62,035 nt of DNA from a virus. Position numbers and translations under genes: made by a program. The DNA lies in the IMG/VR virus record IMGVR_UViG_3300046170_000133, positions 1 to 62,035 of that record; one strand, 5' to 3'. This document shows, piece after piece, positions 17,263-27,171 of this stretch (position 1 is the stretch's first letter; every line of letters begins with the position of its first letter). The notes under the pieces were generated by a model. It made no database searches. It saw only the letters and a program-made list of their open reading frames with translations, and was not told where the DNA came from.

Positions 17263-20200
17263 ATGGCACTCGTATTAAACGATAGAGTAAAAGAAACTAG
17301 TACCACGTCAGGCACAGGCACGATCAATCTTGCCGGTGCTGTTACAAACTTTGAAACTTTTGTAGCTGGGATAGGTAATAGCAATACAGTTTACTATGCT
17401 ATCGTTCATCAAGATCAACCAGAATTTGAAGTAGGTATTGGTACTGTTACCGATGCATCTCCTGATACGTTGTCACGAACTACAATATTAAGTAGTTCAA
17501 ATAGTGATGGCTTAGTAAGTTTTAGTTCTGGAACTAAAGACGTATTCTGTACTTTACCAGCAAGTAAAGCAGTCTTTGAAAATGCAAGTAATGAAGTAGG
17601 AATTTCTAGTTTAAATATTGTAGATGGTTCATCTATAAATGGAACTATTACTTCATCAAGCAATTCACTTACATTAAATGGAAGAAATTCAGGTATTTTA
17701 ATATTACAAACAGGAAGTAGTGAAAGAGCTAGATTAAACTCTGACGCACTTACTTTGACAGCACCAAAGATAGCTCATGCGAGTAATTTAACAATAGATA
17801 CAGGTGGAGAAATAACTCTTGATGCTTCAGATGGCATTATAAGACTAAAAGATGATGGTACTGAATTTGGAAAAATATCACAAAATAGTAACAATTTAAG
17901 ATTTTTTAGCACTATTTCTGATGCCGACATTTTATTTCAAGGTAACGATGGTGGCTCATCTATAACAGCCCTTACCCTTGATATGTCTGCAGCAGGTAAA
18001 GCTACATTCAACTCAAGTGTATTTATAGGTAATCATTTATATCTTGGTGATAGCAAAAAAGCTATTTTTGGTGCAGGCGAAGATTTAAATATCTACCATG
18101 ATGGTAGTAATAGTTTTATACAAAATGATACTGGAATTTTAAATATAAAAAATGACGATATTAGATTTAAAACTTCTGGAGACGAAACTTCACTTAGAGC
18201 TGTAGCTAACGGAGCAGTAGAAATTATGCATAATAATTCTACTAAAATAACTACAACTTCAACAGGAGTAGACGTAACAGGCACAGTAACTGCTGATGGT
18301 TTGACTGTTGATGGTTCTGCAACATTTACTACAGCCGATAACAACCCACAGCTAACACTTATTTCTACAGATGCAGATGCTAATGTTGGTCCAGTTTTAA
18401 ACCTATATAGAAATAGTGCTAGTCCTGCCGATGGTGACGTATTAGGTCGTATTCTTTTTAAAGGCGAAGATGATGCAGGGAATGACGCTACCTTTGCTAG
18501 AATTGAAACAATCGCAACAGATGTAAGCAACGGCTCTGAAAATGCCAAAATGGAATTTTATGTTGCAATTAATGACACGTTTAATCCAAGCCTAACACTA
18601 GAAGACACAGGTGCAGCTACATTTAATTCTAGTGTAACAGCAGGAAGTTTTTTACAAGCTAATGGTCATATAAGCACAGGTTCTAACTCTGGAAGATTGA
18701 GAGCAGGATTGTTAAATCAAATTGAACTTTCACATAACGGCACTCATGGGGAGCTTGATGTTGATACAGGTAATTTAACACTTGATGTTGCTGGACAGAT
18801 TAAATTAGATGCTGATGGTGGATTTATTACTTTTGAAGATGGCGGAACACAATTTGGCTACATAGAAAATAGTAGTACAGATTTAGTCCTTGGAGCTAAC
18901 ACACAAGACAAAGACATAATTTTTAAAGGCAACGATGGCGGTAGTACAATAACTGCATTAACGCTTGATATGTCTGCAGGTGGTAAAGCTGTATTTGCAA
19001 GTAATATAGATTTTGGAGATGGTCATTTTATTGGAAATGATGGGGATGATAATTTATACATTGCAAGTAGTGCAGGAGAAAAAATTAGATTAGATTCACC
19101 AGATGAAATAATTTTAGATGCTGATGGTGGAAACATTACCTTAACCGATGGTGGCACAGCAATTGGTCAATTCCAATTAAATGATACCAACCATTTAAAA
19201 CTAGGTTCAAAAGTATCTGATGCTGATATTAGATTTTTTGGTAACGATGGTGGTTCTACTATAACTGCCCTTATTCTTGATATGTCTGAGGCAGGCACGG
19301 CTACCTTTAATAATGGTGTTGTTGTTCAAGGTGACTTGACTGTACAAGGTACTACAACAACTTTGAATACTGCTACCCTAGATGTAGAAGATAAAAACAT
19401 AACTGTAAACTTTGGCTCAGGTGATACTTCAGGTTCTGCTAATGGTGCAGGTATTACTATTCAAGATGCAGTTGATGCAAATACAGATGCAACTATTCTT
19501 TGGGATGCAAGTAATGATGAGTTTGATTTTTCACATACTGCAAATGTAACTGGAGGTGTTGTAGCTCAAACTAAATTAGCTGTAGGTGTGAGTGCTGTAC
19601 ATGGTTCTTATGGTCTATATAACCAAAACAATGCTTATTTTAATGGTGGTGTCACTATAGACGATAACTTAGCAATTACAGCAGGTTCTATATCAATTAC
19701 AGGTGATGGCAGTAATGCAACAACTTTAACTGAAAGTGGGTCAGGTGATTTTACTGTAGATACAGTAGGAAACATTGTTCTTAATGCTGATGGTGGCGGC
19801 ATACAGTTTTATGATGGTAGTGACTATATTGGTTCTTTTGGAAACTCAAGTTCTAACTTTTCAATCATGTCTAGAACAAATGATAAAGATATTGTTTTCA
19901 AAGGTATTGATGGCGGTTCTACGATTACTGCCCTTACTCTTGATATGTCTCAAGCAGGAGCAGCCACATTCAACGCAGGAGCTACCTTTGGAGGTGGTGT
20001 CACAGTAAATAGTGGTCATGTAAATATTGATGCAGGTTTATCATATCAATGGGGTGACTCACACGAAAGAATAGAACAAAGCGATGGCAATATAGAGTTT
20101 TTCACAAATAACAGTCAATCAATGACTTTATCTGGGTCAAATTTAGGAATTGGAACTACATCGCCAAATTCACCTTTAGAAGTAACTAAATCAGTAACAT

Positions 20201-22041
20201 TTAACAGTATTGATACCTTTGGGCAATTTGCTATTAAAACCGCTTCAGGTGCTACTGGCGATATGCTTAATTTTGGAGTAGATGGTGCTGATAGTTTAGC
20301 GTTTTTACAAGCACATGAAAAAGGCACTGATTTCATTCCTTTGGTTTTACAAAGATATGGTGGCAAGGTTGGAATTGGAACTGATTCGCCAGTATCAATT
20401 TTTCACACAAGAACTTCAGAATCTACTTCTAATCATAATTCAGGTGGTGGTTTTTCTTTAACAAGTTCATCAACAGCAAGTAGCAGAAACGCTAGAGTTT
20501 TCTTAGATGCAGACAATGGAAACTTTAGTACAAGTTCTGATGGTGCATACGCTTACCTTGAAAAGATAGGTGGTGGCGGAGCATTAAATATAATTAATCA
20601 AGATACAGCCGACATTAATTTAATGCATGGTGCTAATGTAAGATTAAAAATTAACACATCAGGGCAGATAGAAGGAGATATAGTAAACGGACATACTACA
20701 GAAAATACAGTAGCTAATGATGATGTTATAGCTTTCTACGATACTTCTGCTAGTGCAATGAGAAAAACTGCTATATCTAATTTACCCGGAGGAGGGGGAA
20801 GTGTTGCAGCAGATGATATTACTACAGGTGATGCGGCTGTTACTTTAGGAACTTCTTCAGGAGATATAACTTTAGATACTCCGGGAGACATTATTCTTGA
20901 TGCCGATGGCGATAATGTTTACTTTAAAGCAGGGGGAGGTAATCAAGCTTCATTTTCTTTTATAAATAGTGATGTTTATTTAGGTGTAGAAACACAAGAC
21001 AAAGATTTAATAATTAGAGGTAACGATGGCGGTTCAACAATAGTTGCCCTAACCCTTGATATGTCTGATGCAGGTACTGCTACCTTTAATCACGATGTAA
21101 AACTTGGTGATGATAGTATTCTTAAAATTGGAACTGATGGAGATTTACAGCTTACTCATAATAATAGTAATGGCACAATAAGTAACAGTACAGGTAATTT
21201 ATTATTAGATGTTGCTGGAGATATTATTTTAGATGCCGATGGTGGAGACATTAAATTTCAAGATGCTGGTACAGATATATTTTCTATTATAAATAATAGT
21301 AGTGATGCTAAATTAAAAATTGCTGTTCAAGATAAAGACTTACAATTTGAAGGTAACGATGGTGGTAGTGTCTTTACAGCTCTTACCCTTGATATGTCTG
21401 AAGGTGGCTCTGCAACTTTTAATAAAGATATTTTGTTATCTGATAATTCAGCTTTAAGATTAGGTACTGGTCAAGATTTGGCTCTGTTTCATGATGGAAC
21501 TGATTCAACTATTAGAAATACTACTGGAAATTTAATACTTGATGTAGCAGGAGATATAACTCTTGATGCTGATGGTGAAAATATAAAATTTTCTGATGCT
21601 GGAACTGAAGTAGGACAGATTGATTTAGGTTCTCAAAACTTTACTTTCAGATCACAGGTTGATGATAAAGATATAATATTTAGAGGACAAGATGGTACTT
21701 CGGAAATTGTTGCTCTTACCCTTGATATGTCAGAAGCTGGTGCAGCAACCTTTAACAACAACGTCACTGCTTTCTCAGACGAAAGACTAAAAGATAATAT
21801 TGAAACGCTTGAAGATGGTTTAGACAAAGTTGAACAACTTAGAGGTGTAACATATACCAGAGACGACAGAGAAGAAATAGGTGTCATAGCTCAAGAAGTA
21901 GAAAAGATTTTACCTGAGATAGTCTTAACTGCTAATGATGAAATGGGTACTAAGTCGGTTGATTACAGCAGAATAACTGCGGTATTAATTGAAGCAGTCA
22001 AAGAACTGTCTGCAAGAGTTAAAGAATTGGAAAGTAAATAA
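17263..22041 (+). CDS. Large tail fibre with C-terminal S74 chaperone domain
   Basis: A 1592-aa fibre. The N-terminal ~110 residues resemble phage virion-anchoring domains. The shaft contains seven imperfect repeats built around GNDGGSTITALTLDMS..G.ATF, starting near residues 226, 556, 660, 881, 1253, 1363 and 1475, with related GEITLDADGG units between them. The last ~88 residues (SDERLKDNIETLEDGLDKVE, later GVIAQEVEKILPEIV and VDYSRITAVLIEAVKEL) are a peptidase-S74 intramolecular chaperone, which trimerises the fibre and then cuts itself off. It recognises the host surface. Confidence 0.88.
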   Translation: MALVLNDRVKETSTTSGTGTINLAGAVTNFETFVAGIGNSNTVYYAIVHQDQPEFEVGIGTVTDASPDTLSRTTILSSSNSDGLVSFSSGTKDVFCTLPASKAVFENASNEVGISSLNIVDGSSINGTITSSSNSLTLNGRNSGILILQTGSSERARLNSDALTLTAPKIAHASNLTIDTGGEITLDASDGIIRLKDDGTEFGKISQNSNNLRFFSTISDADILFQGNDGGSSITALTLDMSAAGKATFNSSVFIGNHLYLGDSKKAIFGAGEDLNIYHDGSNSFIQNDTGILNIKNDDIRFKTSGDETSLRAVANGAVEIMHNNSTKITTTSTGVDVTGTVTADGLTVDGSATFTTADNNPQLTLISTDADANVGPVLNLYRNSASPADGDVLGRILFKGEDDAGNDATFARIETIATDVSNGSENAKMEFYVAINDTFNPSLTLEDTGAATFNSSVTAGSFLQANGHISTGSNSGRLRAGLLNQIELSHNGTHGELDVDTGNLTLDVAGQIKLDADGGFITFEDGGTQFGYIENSSTDLVLGANTQDKDIIFKGNDGGSTITALTLDMSAGGKAVFASNIDFGDGHFIGNDGDDNLYIASSAGEKIRLDSPDEIILDADGGNITLTDGGTAIGQFQLNDTNHLKLGSKVSDADIRFFGNDGGSTITALILDMSEAGTATFNNGVVVQGDLTVQGTTTTLNTATLDVEDKNITVNFGSGDTSGSANGAGITIQDAVDANTDATILWDASNDEFDFSHTANVTGGVVAQTKLAVGVSAVHGSYGLYNQNNAYFNGGVTIDDNLAITAGSISITGDGSNATTLTESGSGDFTVDTVGNIVLNADGGGIQFYDGSDYIGSFGNSSSNFSIMSRTNDKDIVFKGIDGGSTITALTLDMSQAGAATFNAGATFGGGVTVNSGHVNIDAGLSYQWGDSHERIEQSDGNIEFFTNNSQSMTLSGSNLGIGTTSPNSPLEVTKSVTFNSIDTFGQFAIKTASGATGDMLNFGVDGADSLAFLQAHEKGTDFIPLVLQRYGGKVGIGTDSPVSIFHTRTSESTSNHNSGGGFSLTSSSTASSRNARVFLDADNGNFSTSSDGAYAYLEKIGGGGALNIINQDTADINLMHGANVRLKINTSGQIEGDIVNGHTTENTVANDDVIAFYDTSASAMRKTAISNLPGGGGSVAADDITTGDAAVTLGTSSGDITLDTPGDIILDADGDNVYFKAGGGNQASFSFINSDVYLGVETQDKDLIIRGNDGGSTIVALTLDMSDAGTATFNHDVKLGDDSILKIGTDGDLQLTHNNSNGTISNSTGNLLLDVAGDIILDADGGDIKFQDAGTDIFSIINNSSDAKLKIAVQDKDLQFEGNDGGSVFTALTLDMSEGGSATFNKDILLSDNSALRLGTGQDLALFHDGTDSTIRNTTGNLILDVAGDITLDADGENIKFSDAGTEVGQIDLGSQNFTFRSQVDDKDIIFRGQDGTSEIVALTLDMSEAGAATFNNNVTAFSDERLKDNIETLEDGLDKVEQLRGVTYTRDDREEIGVIAQEVEKILPEIVLTANDEMGTKSVDYSRITAVLIEAVKELSARVKELESK

Positions 22042-22697
22042 TGGCGTTACCAAGTTCTGGAGCAATAAGTTTAAATGAAATACACGTTGAAGCAGGAGGT
22101 TCTTCTGGCAGTCAAGTTAGTATCAATGATACTGATGTTAGAGATATAAAAGAAATTAGTTCTGGTGCTGCTAGTTCGTTTAACAATTTTTATGGAGCAA
22201 AAGCTCCTTTTACTTTTACAGGAACTGTAGGAGCAGATAATCAAGATTTGCCCGGAAACGACTATAATGCTGCTAGAAATTTTCGTTATAGAGGTTTTTC
22301 AAAATCTGCTACATTTGCTGGTGGTAGTTCTTTTGGTACATTAAGTCCTACTACTAATTCTGATTATGTTAATAATACTGAAATAATAGAGTTCGATACT
22401 AATGGTGATAATCCCGGATCAAGTGCTTCATCTGGCGGATGCGAATTTCAACTAGGAGTAGATAATGTTAGCGGAAGTGCTAATAATATAAACACTGATG
22501 CTTCTTTTAAAAAAGTAGATATAGGTGGTACTGTTTTTAACAGAAGTGACGCTGCTTATAGTAATGGCGGACCAGATGGTGTTGATACATATTGGGTATG
22601 GAGCTATACAACAACCATCCCTGCTAATCAAACAGACGCAATGTCACCTTTTGGTGCAGCAGGTACTTCTTATACCGGTAAACTTAGAGGGCAATAA
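22041..22697 (+). CDS. Tail appendage protein
   Basis: A 218-aa protein. Its N-terminus, LPSSGAISLNEIHVEAGG followed by SINDTDVRDI and SFNNFYG, is a recurrent phage structural signature that probably attaches the protein to the tail. The remainder is Gly/Ser/Asn-rich and beta-type. It lies directly between the S74 fibre and another virion-region protein. Confidence 0.6.
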   Translation: MALPSSGAISLNEIHVEAGGSSGSQVSINDTDVRDIKEISSGAASSFNNFYGAKAPFTFTGTVGADNQDLPGNDYNAARNFRYRGFSKSATFAGGSSFGTLSPTTNSDYVNNTEIIEFDTNGDNPGSSASSGGCEFQLGVDNVSGSANNINTDASFKKVDIGGTVFNRSDAAYSNGGPDGVDTYWVWSYTTTIPANQTDAMSPFGAAGTSYTGKLRGQ

Positions 22698-23722
22698 TGT
22701 CTAAAATAAAACTTAGTGAATTTGACGCTAGTTCTTCTGAGGAAAATACTGAAGTTAAAAGCGACATAGACGAAAATGATCAGCCTTTTCAAAGATTATC
22801 TGTTTGGTCAACTCATCCAATTACAAAACAAAAAATTAGATGGGAATGGAATAAAACAGATAGTTCTGAAATTATATCCTACACAGATAATGAGCCTTAC
22901 GTTGAAGAAGATGATATTGATTACTATCAAGCTTTATTTCAAGCAAATAAATATCGTAGTTACTTAACTGATAACACTTTAATCCCAGCAACATCAGAAG
23001 ATAATGCAAGCTTATCTCCTGCTGTACCAAAAAATCCTAATACTTATGATGAAGTTTATGTAAATAAAAAATTAATAAGAGTAGATTACAATATAGGACT
23101 TTCTCAAGCAGACCCTTTACTTGCAGAAATAGAAACAGTTTTTGGAGCAGAACAAGATTGGGACAAAAATAGATTTAATATTATTGGAACTTATATAGAA
23201 CATGATGATGCACCACTAAGACCGCCTTACACAAATGTTAAAACTTATAGTTGGTATGACGTTTTTACAGAAGTTCCTGAAGACAGATTAAATACTTTTA
23301 AAGTACCTAGTGTTGGCTACACTTATAAAACATGGCACTCTATAAAATACAATACAGTTTCAGGTAAAAAACAACTTAAATTAGTTATAGCAGATAATGA
23401 TTACACAAGTAACTATCAAGAACATCCTGATACATTTATACCTAGACCAGATGTTCCTGTGTATGCAGACGGAACTTTTTTCTTTGCCAAAATATTTAAT
23501 GAAGATGGTACAGAAGCAGATGAATACGATGTGTTTTTTACAACAACAACAGATATTATGAAAAAGTTCTGTGCAAAAAAAGAACTTTCTTTTCCTGTGC
23601 CAGAAAGCAGAGAAGATGATTTTATTTGGATATATGGTTTAGTTTATGACAAGAATACATTAGCAATAAAACAAGTTAAAGGCTATGTTAGATATGCAGT
23701 AAATGAAGGCGAATGGCTTTAG
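22697..23722 (+). CDS. Tail-region protein, function unknown
   Basis: A 341-aa acidic protein without repeats. It starts one base from the previous stop. It has aromatic-rich segments (VKTYSWYDVFTEVPEDR, DDFIWIYGLVYDKN). It could be a fibre-associated or host-binding subunit, or a fibre chaperone; sequence alone does not decide. Confidence 0.5.
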   Translation: MSKIKLSEFDASSSEENTEVKSDIDENDQPFQRLSVWSTHPITKQKIRWEWNKTDSSEIISYTDNEPYVEEDDIDYYQALFQANKYRSYLTDNTLIPATSEDNASLSPAVPKNPNTYDEVYVNKKLIRVDYNIGLSQADPLLAEIETVFGAEQDWDKNRFNIIGTYIEHDDAPLRPPYTNVKTYSWYDVFTEVPEDRLNTFKVPSVGYTYKTWHSIKYNTVSGKKQLKLVIADNDYTSNYQEHPDTFIPRPDVPVYADGTFFFAKIFNEDGTEADEYDVFFTTTTDIMKKFCAKKELSFPVPESREDDFIWIYGLVYDKNTLAIKQVKGYVRYAVNEGEWL

Positions 23723-23838
23723 AAATAAACACAAAAAAAGTTAATAAAAAATTTAATGAAAAAATTAAATTAGAAAACAAATATAAAAAAGAGTTTGAAA
23801 AAAAATTCTACAATGAAAAAAAATGCTTGGAAGAATAG
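23713..23838 (+). CDS. 41-aa Lys/Glu-rich mini-protein
   Basis: Overlaps the end of the preceding gene by ten bases. Composed almost wholly of Lys, Glu, Asn and Phe with heptad-like spacing (KFNEKIKLENKYKKEFEKKF), so a short coiled coil is likely. AT-rich composition could generate such an ORF by chance, hence the low score. Confidence 0.35.
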   Translation: MALEINTKKVNKKFNEKIKLENKYKKEFEKKFYNEKKCLEE

Positions 23839-23891
23839 TAATATGCTTTAGCAGGTTAACAAAAAAAACAATAGATATAAAAGAGGTATAA

Positions 23892-24587
23892 ATGTTTGGT
23901 ATTTTAGCTTTTGCTGAAGGAGCATTTTCAGAATTAACAGCTACAGGTGACGTAGAAGTTTCAATAACAGGAGTAAATGCAACTGGTCAAACTAGTACAG
24001 CGTCAGCTCAAGGCTCAGCTTTATTACTAGTTTCTGGTAATGCAGGTACAAGTGTATTAGGAAACATCAATTTAGATATAACTGTTTTAGTTGCTGAAAC
24101 AGGTTTAGAAGCTGTATCCAGTTTAAATAACATTACTTTATCAACTCAAGTTTTAATTGCTGTTACCCAAAGTGCTTTGACAAGTGCATTAGGTAATGAG
24201 GTTGTTATAGGAAATGCAGTTACTGGAGTAACAGCTACAGCATCTACATCTAATTTAGGTGATGAAACTATAATAGGTACAGCAAATGTTGCGGTAACTG
24301 GTACAGAAGCAACGTCTGCTATTGGAAATCAAACTGTTGTTCCACAAATGAAATTTGAAGCAACAGGTTTTAGTGTTACTAATTCTTTAGGAAATGTTTT
24401 AGTTACTGCAGGTTCAGTAGTAATACCAACAGGAATACAATCAACTATATCTATAACTAGTGTTACAGTTTGGGGTTTAGTTGATGATTCACAAACGTCA
24501 GGTTTTACACCTGTTACAGATTCACAAACAGCAAATTGGTCAGAAGTATCTGATACACAATCTCCCAGTTGGGATGAAGTTGCATAA
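23892..24587 (+). CDS. Repetitive beta-type virion protein
   Basis: A 231-aa protein made of roughly 28-residue repeats ending in (S)LGN or (A)IGN followed by V/I-rich strands, and a C-terminal segment with three DSQT/DTQSP..W units (DSQTSGFTPV, DSQTANWSEV, DTQSPSWDEV). GAGGT precedes its start. It is probably a fibre or spike component displaying repeated strands. Confidence 0.55.
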   Translation: MFGILAFAEGAFSELTATGDVEVSITGVNATGQTSTASAQGSALLLVSGNAGTSVLGNINLDITVLVAETGLEAVSSLNNITLSTQVLIAVTQSALTSALGNEVVIGNAVTGVTATASTSNLGDETIIGTANVAVTGTEATSAIGNQTVVPQMKFEATGFSVTNSLGNVLVTAGSVVIPTGIQSTISITSVTVWGLVDDSQTSGFTPVTDSQTANWSEVSDTQSPSWDEVA

Positions 24588-24599
24588 TAAGGAGTTTAT

Positions 24600-25760
24600 A
24601 TGGCAAGTACATATGATAATGATTTAAGATTAAATGAAATGGCTACTGGTGATGGTAGTGGAACTTGGGGTGAAACTACTAACCTCAATTTATCTATGAT
24701 TGCAGAAGCATTTTCATATCAGACTGAAGCTACTTTTGGTTCTGATGCAAATGTCACAGCTACTATTGCTGATGGAGCTAGTGATAAATACAGAGGCATG
24801 TATATAAAAGTTACTTCTTCTACTTCTTTATCTGCAAGTAGAGATTTAACTATTGGTCCTACTACAGTTTCTAAAGTTATTTTTATTGAAAATTCAACAT
24901 CAGGTTCACAGTCTATTATAGTTAAACAAGGATCAGGTAATTCTGTAACTATTCCAAATGGCAAAAGCAAAGTTTGTTTTTTAGAAGGTACTGGATCAGG
25001 AGCTGGTGTATATGATGGCTTAGATAAATTAGCTTTATCTGCTAATGTCACTATAAACAATCAAACTCCTATAAGTTCAGGTAGTACAAATACTTTTACT
25101 AATAAAACCTTTGATGCTAATGGAACAGGTAATAGTATTACTAATATAGAAAATGCTGACATAAGTGGTTCGGCTGCAATTGCTTTTAGCAAAATGGCAA
25201 ACCTTACTGCTAGCAAAGCTTTACAATCTGATGGTAATGGTGACGTAAGTGCAAGCGGTGTAACTAATACTGAGCTTGGTTATTTGTCTGGAGTAACTAG
25301 TGCAATACAAACACAAATACAAAACATATATCCAGTGGGTTCTATTTATATTAATGCTGCAGTATCAACTAATCCTAGTTCTTTAATAGGTTTTGGAACT
25401 TGGGTACGCCATGGTGAAGGTAGAGTATTAGTTAGTCAAAATGATTCTGACAGTTCTTTTGATACTTTAGGAGAAACAGGCGGTACTAAAGATGCTGTTG
25501 TAGTTGACCACACTCACTCAGTTAATGAATCAGCACACCAACATAGTACGTTTATTCCAAAATTTTTAAATTATACTGCCGATAATTTTAGTGGTCGAAG
25601 CAGTTTAGAATCTGCTTTAATTAATAATGCTAATGGTGGTGTAGATATTACAACTACCTCTGTAACTACAGGTGTTTCTATAAATAGTGCAGGTGAATCT
25701 GGTACAAATAAAAACTTACAACCATACATAACTGTATATATGTGGAGAAGAACAGCGTAA
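24600..25760 (+). CDS. Tail collar-type fibre protein
   Basis: A 386-aa protein. The N-terminus (DNDLRLNEMATGDGSGTWGE) is a common phage fibre start. The C-terminal third (IYPVGSIYINAAVSTNPSSL, FGTWVRHGEGRVLVSQN, the His-rich DHTHSVNESAHQH, and a final NLQPYITVYMWRRTA) is the tail-collar/short-fibre head seen in many phages. It is likely a receptor-binding or tail-tip subunit. Confidence 0.72.
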   Translation: MASTYDNDLRLNEMATGDGSGTWGETTNLNLSMIAEAFSYQTEATFGSDANVTATIADGASDKYRGMYIKVTSSTSLSASRDLTIGPTTVSKVIFIENSTSGSQSIIVKQGSGNSVTIPNGKSKVCFLEGTGSGAGVYDGLDKLALSANVTINNQTPISSGSTNTFTNKTFDANGTGNSITNIENADISGSAAIAFSKMANLTASKALQSDGNGDVSASGVTNTELGYLSGVTSAIQTQIQNIYPVGSIYINAAVSTNPSSLIGFGTWVRHGEGRVLVSQNDSDSSFDTLGETGGTKDAVVVDHTHSVNESAHQHSTFIPKFLNYTADNFSGRSSLESALINNANGGVDITTTSVTTGVSINSAGESGTNKNLQPYITVYMWRRTA

Positions 25761-25933
25761 TGAGCAAGGAAGCTTTAAACAAAATAGAAACTCACGAGAA
25801 AGAATGTACTATTCGGTATCAAAATATCGAAAAGCGTTTAGATGAAGGTGCTAATAGATTTACTAGAATTGAGTTATTAATAGTAGGTGTTTATGCAGGA
25901 ATGGCTGCTATTGAAATAGTCTCTAGTTTATGA
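25760..25933 (+). CDS. Small coiled-coil/transmembrane protein, holin-accessory type
   Basis: A 57-aa protein: a charged helix (NKIETHEKECTIRYQNIEKR) followed by a C-terminal membrane segment (IELLIVGVYAGMAAIEIV). This order resembles XhlA/haemolysin-like phage proteins. The ATG shares its first base with the preceding stop. With 26358-26708 it frames the nuclease gene, suggesting a lysis-related pair. Confidence 0.5.
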   Translation: MSKEALNKIETHEKECTIRYQNIEKRLDEGANRFTRIELLIVGVYAGMAAIEIVSSL

Positions 25934-25942
25934 GGAAAAAAA

Positions 25943-26365
25943 ATGTATGAATATAATTGTGAAGTTGAAAGAATTGTTGATGGCGATACCATCGATGTTG
26001 TGTTGGACCTTGGGTTTGATATTCTTTATAAGTCTCGTGTTCGTTTATATGGTATTGATACTCCCGAGTCACGCACTCGTAACTTGGATGAAAAAGCTAG
26101 AGGAAAATTGGCATCTGCGTTTTTAGAAAATGCAATTAATACAGCAGAACAAGTAGTAATTAGAACAGAATTAAAAGATTCTCGTGGCAAATATGGCAGA
26201 GTATTAGGTAGCGTCATATGTGATGGCAAAGATATAAATGTAGATATGATAGATAATTACATGGCAGTGAAATACTTTGGACAAAGTAAAGAAGCAGTAG
26301 AAGCAGTTCATATGTCAAATCGAACCAGACTTATAGAGTTAGGAGTTTTTACACCAGATGAATGA
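25943..26365 (+). CDS. Staphylococcal-nuclease-like thermonuclease
   Basis: A 140-aa SNase-fold nuclease. Characteristic segments are VERIVDGDTIDVVLDLGF, RVRLYGIDTPESR (catalytic Arg and Glu) and RGKYGRVLGSV (second catalytic Arg). It lacks an obvious signal peptide, so it would act in the cytoplasm on host or phage DNA/RNA. AGGAAAAAAA precedes the start. Its stop overlaps the next gene. Confidence 0.82.
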   Translation: MYEYNCEVERIVDGDTIDVVLDLGFDILYKSRVRLYGIDTPESRTRNLDEKARGKLASAFLENAINTAEQVVIRTELKDSRGKYGRVLGSVICDGKDINVDMIDNYMAVKYFGQSKEAVEAVHMSNRTRLIELGVFTPDE

Positions 26366-26708
26366 AGTAGTTCAATTAATAAATGAAGTTGGTTTTCCAA
26401 TAGCTGCAGCCGGTGGGTTAGGATTTTTTATATGGAAACTTATTAACAGAATTATAGATGGCATGGAAAGTAAAATAGATACAGTTGATGACAAAGTGCA
26501 AGCACAATTAAATGCTTTAGAAGAAAGACTTGGCACAAAATTAGATAGTCAACATGGAATATTAGTATCATTAATTGATAGAGTAAGAAGTCTTGATAAT
26601 GAAATTATTAGGCAAGATACTTTAGTCAAAACAATTTTAGGTGTGCCACAACTAATAGATAGTCAAAAGATTGCTAAAGCAGATAGAGATGACCAGAGAA
26701 AAGACTAA
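26358..26708 (+). CDS. Holin-like membrane protein
   Basis: A 116-aa protein with an N-terminal membrane segment (GFPIAAAGGLGFFIWKLI, residues 12-29) and a long charged coiled coil, the plan of BhlA/UviB-like holins. It overlaps the nuclease upstream and CsgF downstream. It could alternatively be a membrane anchor for the curli genes. Confidence 0.5.
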   Translation: MNEVVQLINEVGFPIAAAGGLGFFIWKLINRIIDGMESKIDTVDDKVQAQLNALEERLGTKLDSQHGILVSLIDRVRSLDNEIIRQDTLVKTILGVPQLIDSQKIAKADRDDQRKD

Positions 26709-27171
26709 AAGAATATTAGAAAAAATAATGATTTCTGGATTTTTATTTACTGTCTTATTAATATTTGGTCAACATATTTTTGCAGATCAACTAACACATA
26801 AATTTAAGTCGCCAAGCTTTAGTGGTAATGGCACATCGAGTCATTATTTAACTATAGAAAATCAAGAACATACTAGAAAAATGACTATCAAAGAAGAGTT
26901 GCAAGCATTGCAAGATGAACTAGAACGTGATGCTGAAAATACTACTCTAGCTAGGTTTGTTAGAAATTTTGAATCTAGAATATATGCACAGCTATCAAGA
27001 CAACTAGTTGATAATTTATTTGGTGAGACTCCTAAAACAGAAGGAACTTTTGAATTAGAAGGTAGCACCATATCTTATGTAAGTGATGGCGTAACAATAA
27101 CTTTAAATGTATTAGATCAAGATGGCTCAACAACAACTATTTCTATTCCTGTCGGTTCTTTTACTTTCTAG
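26689..27171 (+). CDS. csgF: CsgF-like curli assembly factor
   Basis: A 160-aa protein with a signal peptide (MISGFLFTVLLIFGQHIFA, then DQLTHKF). The mature start THKFKSPSFSGNG matches the segment of CsgF that inserts into the CsgG pore (TFQFRNPNFGGNP in E. coli). Later, FESRIYAQLSRQLVDNLFG and DGVTITLNVLDQDGSTTTI mirror the CsgF helix and C-terminal strands. It should cap the CsgG channel at the cell surface and couple export to fibre nucleation. The start at 26689 overlaps the previous gene; an internal ATG at 26728 would begin at the signal peptide. Confidence 0.8.
   Translation: MTREKTKRILEKIMISGFLFTVLLIFGQHIFADQLTHKFKSPSFSGNGTSSHYLTIENQEHTRKMTIKEELQALQDELERDAENTTLARFVRNFESRIYAQLSRQLVDNLFGETPKTEGTFELEGSTISYVSDGVTITLNVLDQDGSTTTISIPVGSFTF

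Noticed and set aside
17415-21887. Long reverse-strand ORFs under the tail fibre and other late genes
   Set aside because: They are complements of repetitive Ser/Thr/Asp-rich coding sequence, lack start signals and would oppose the whole late operon.
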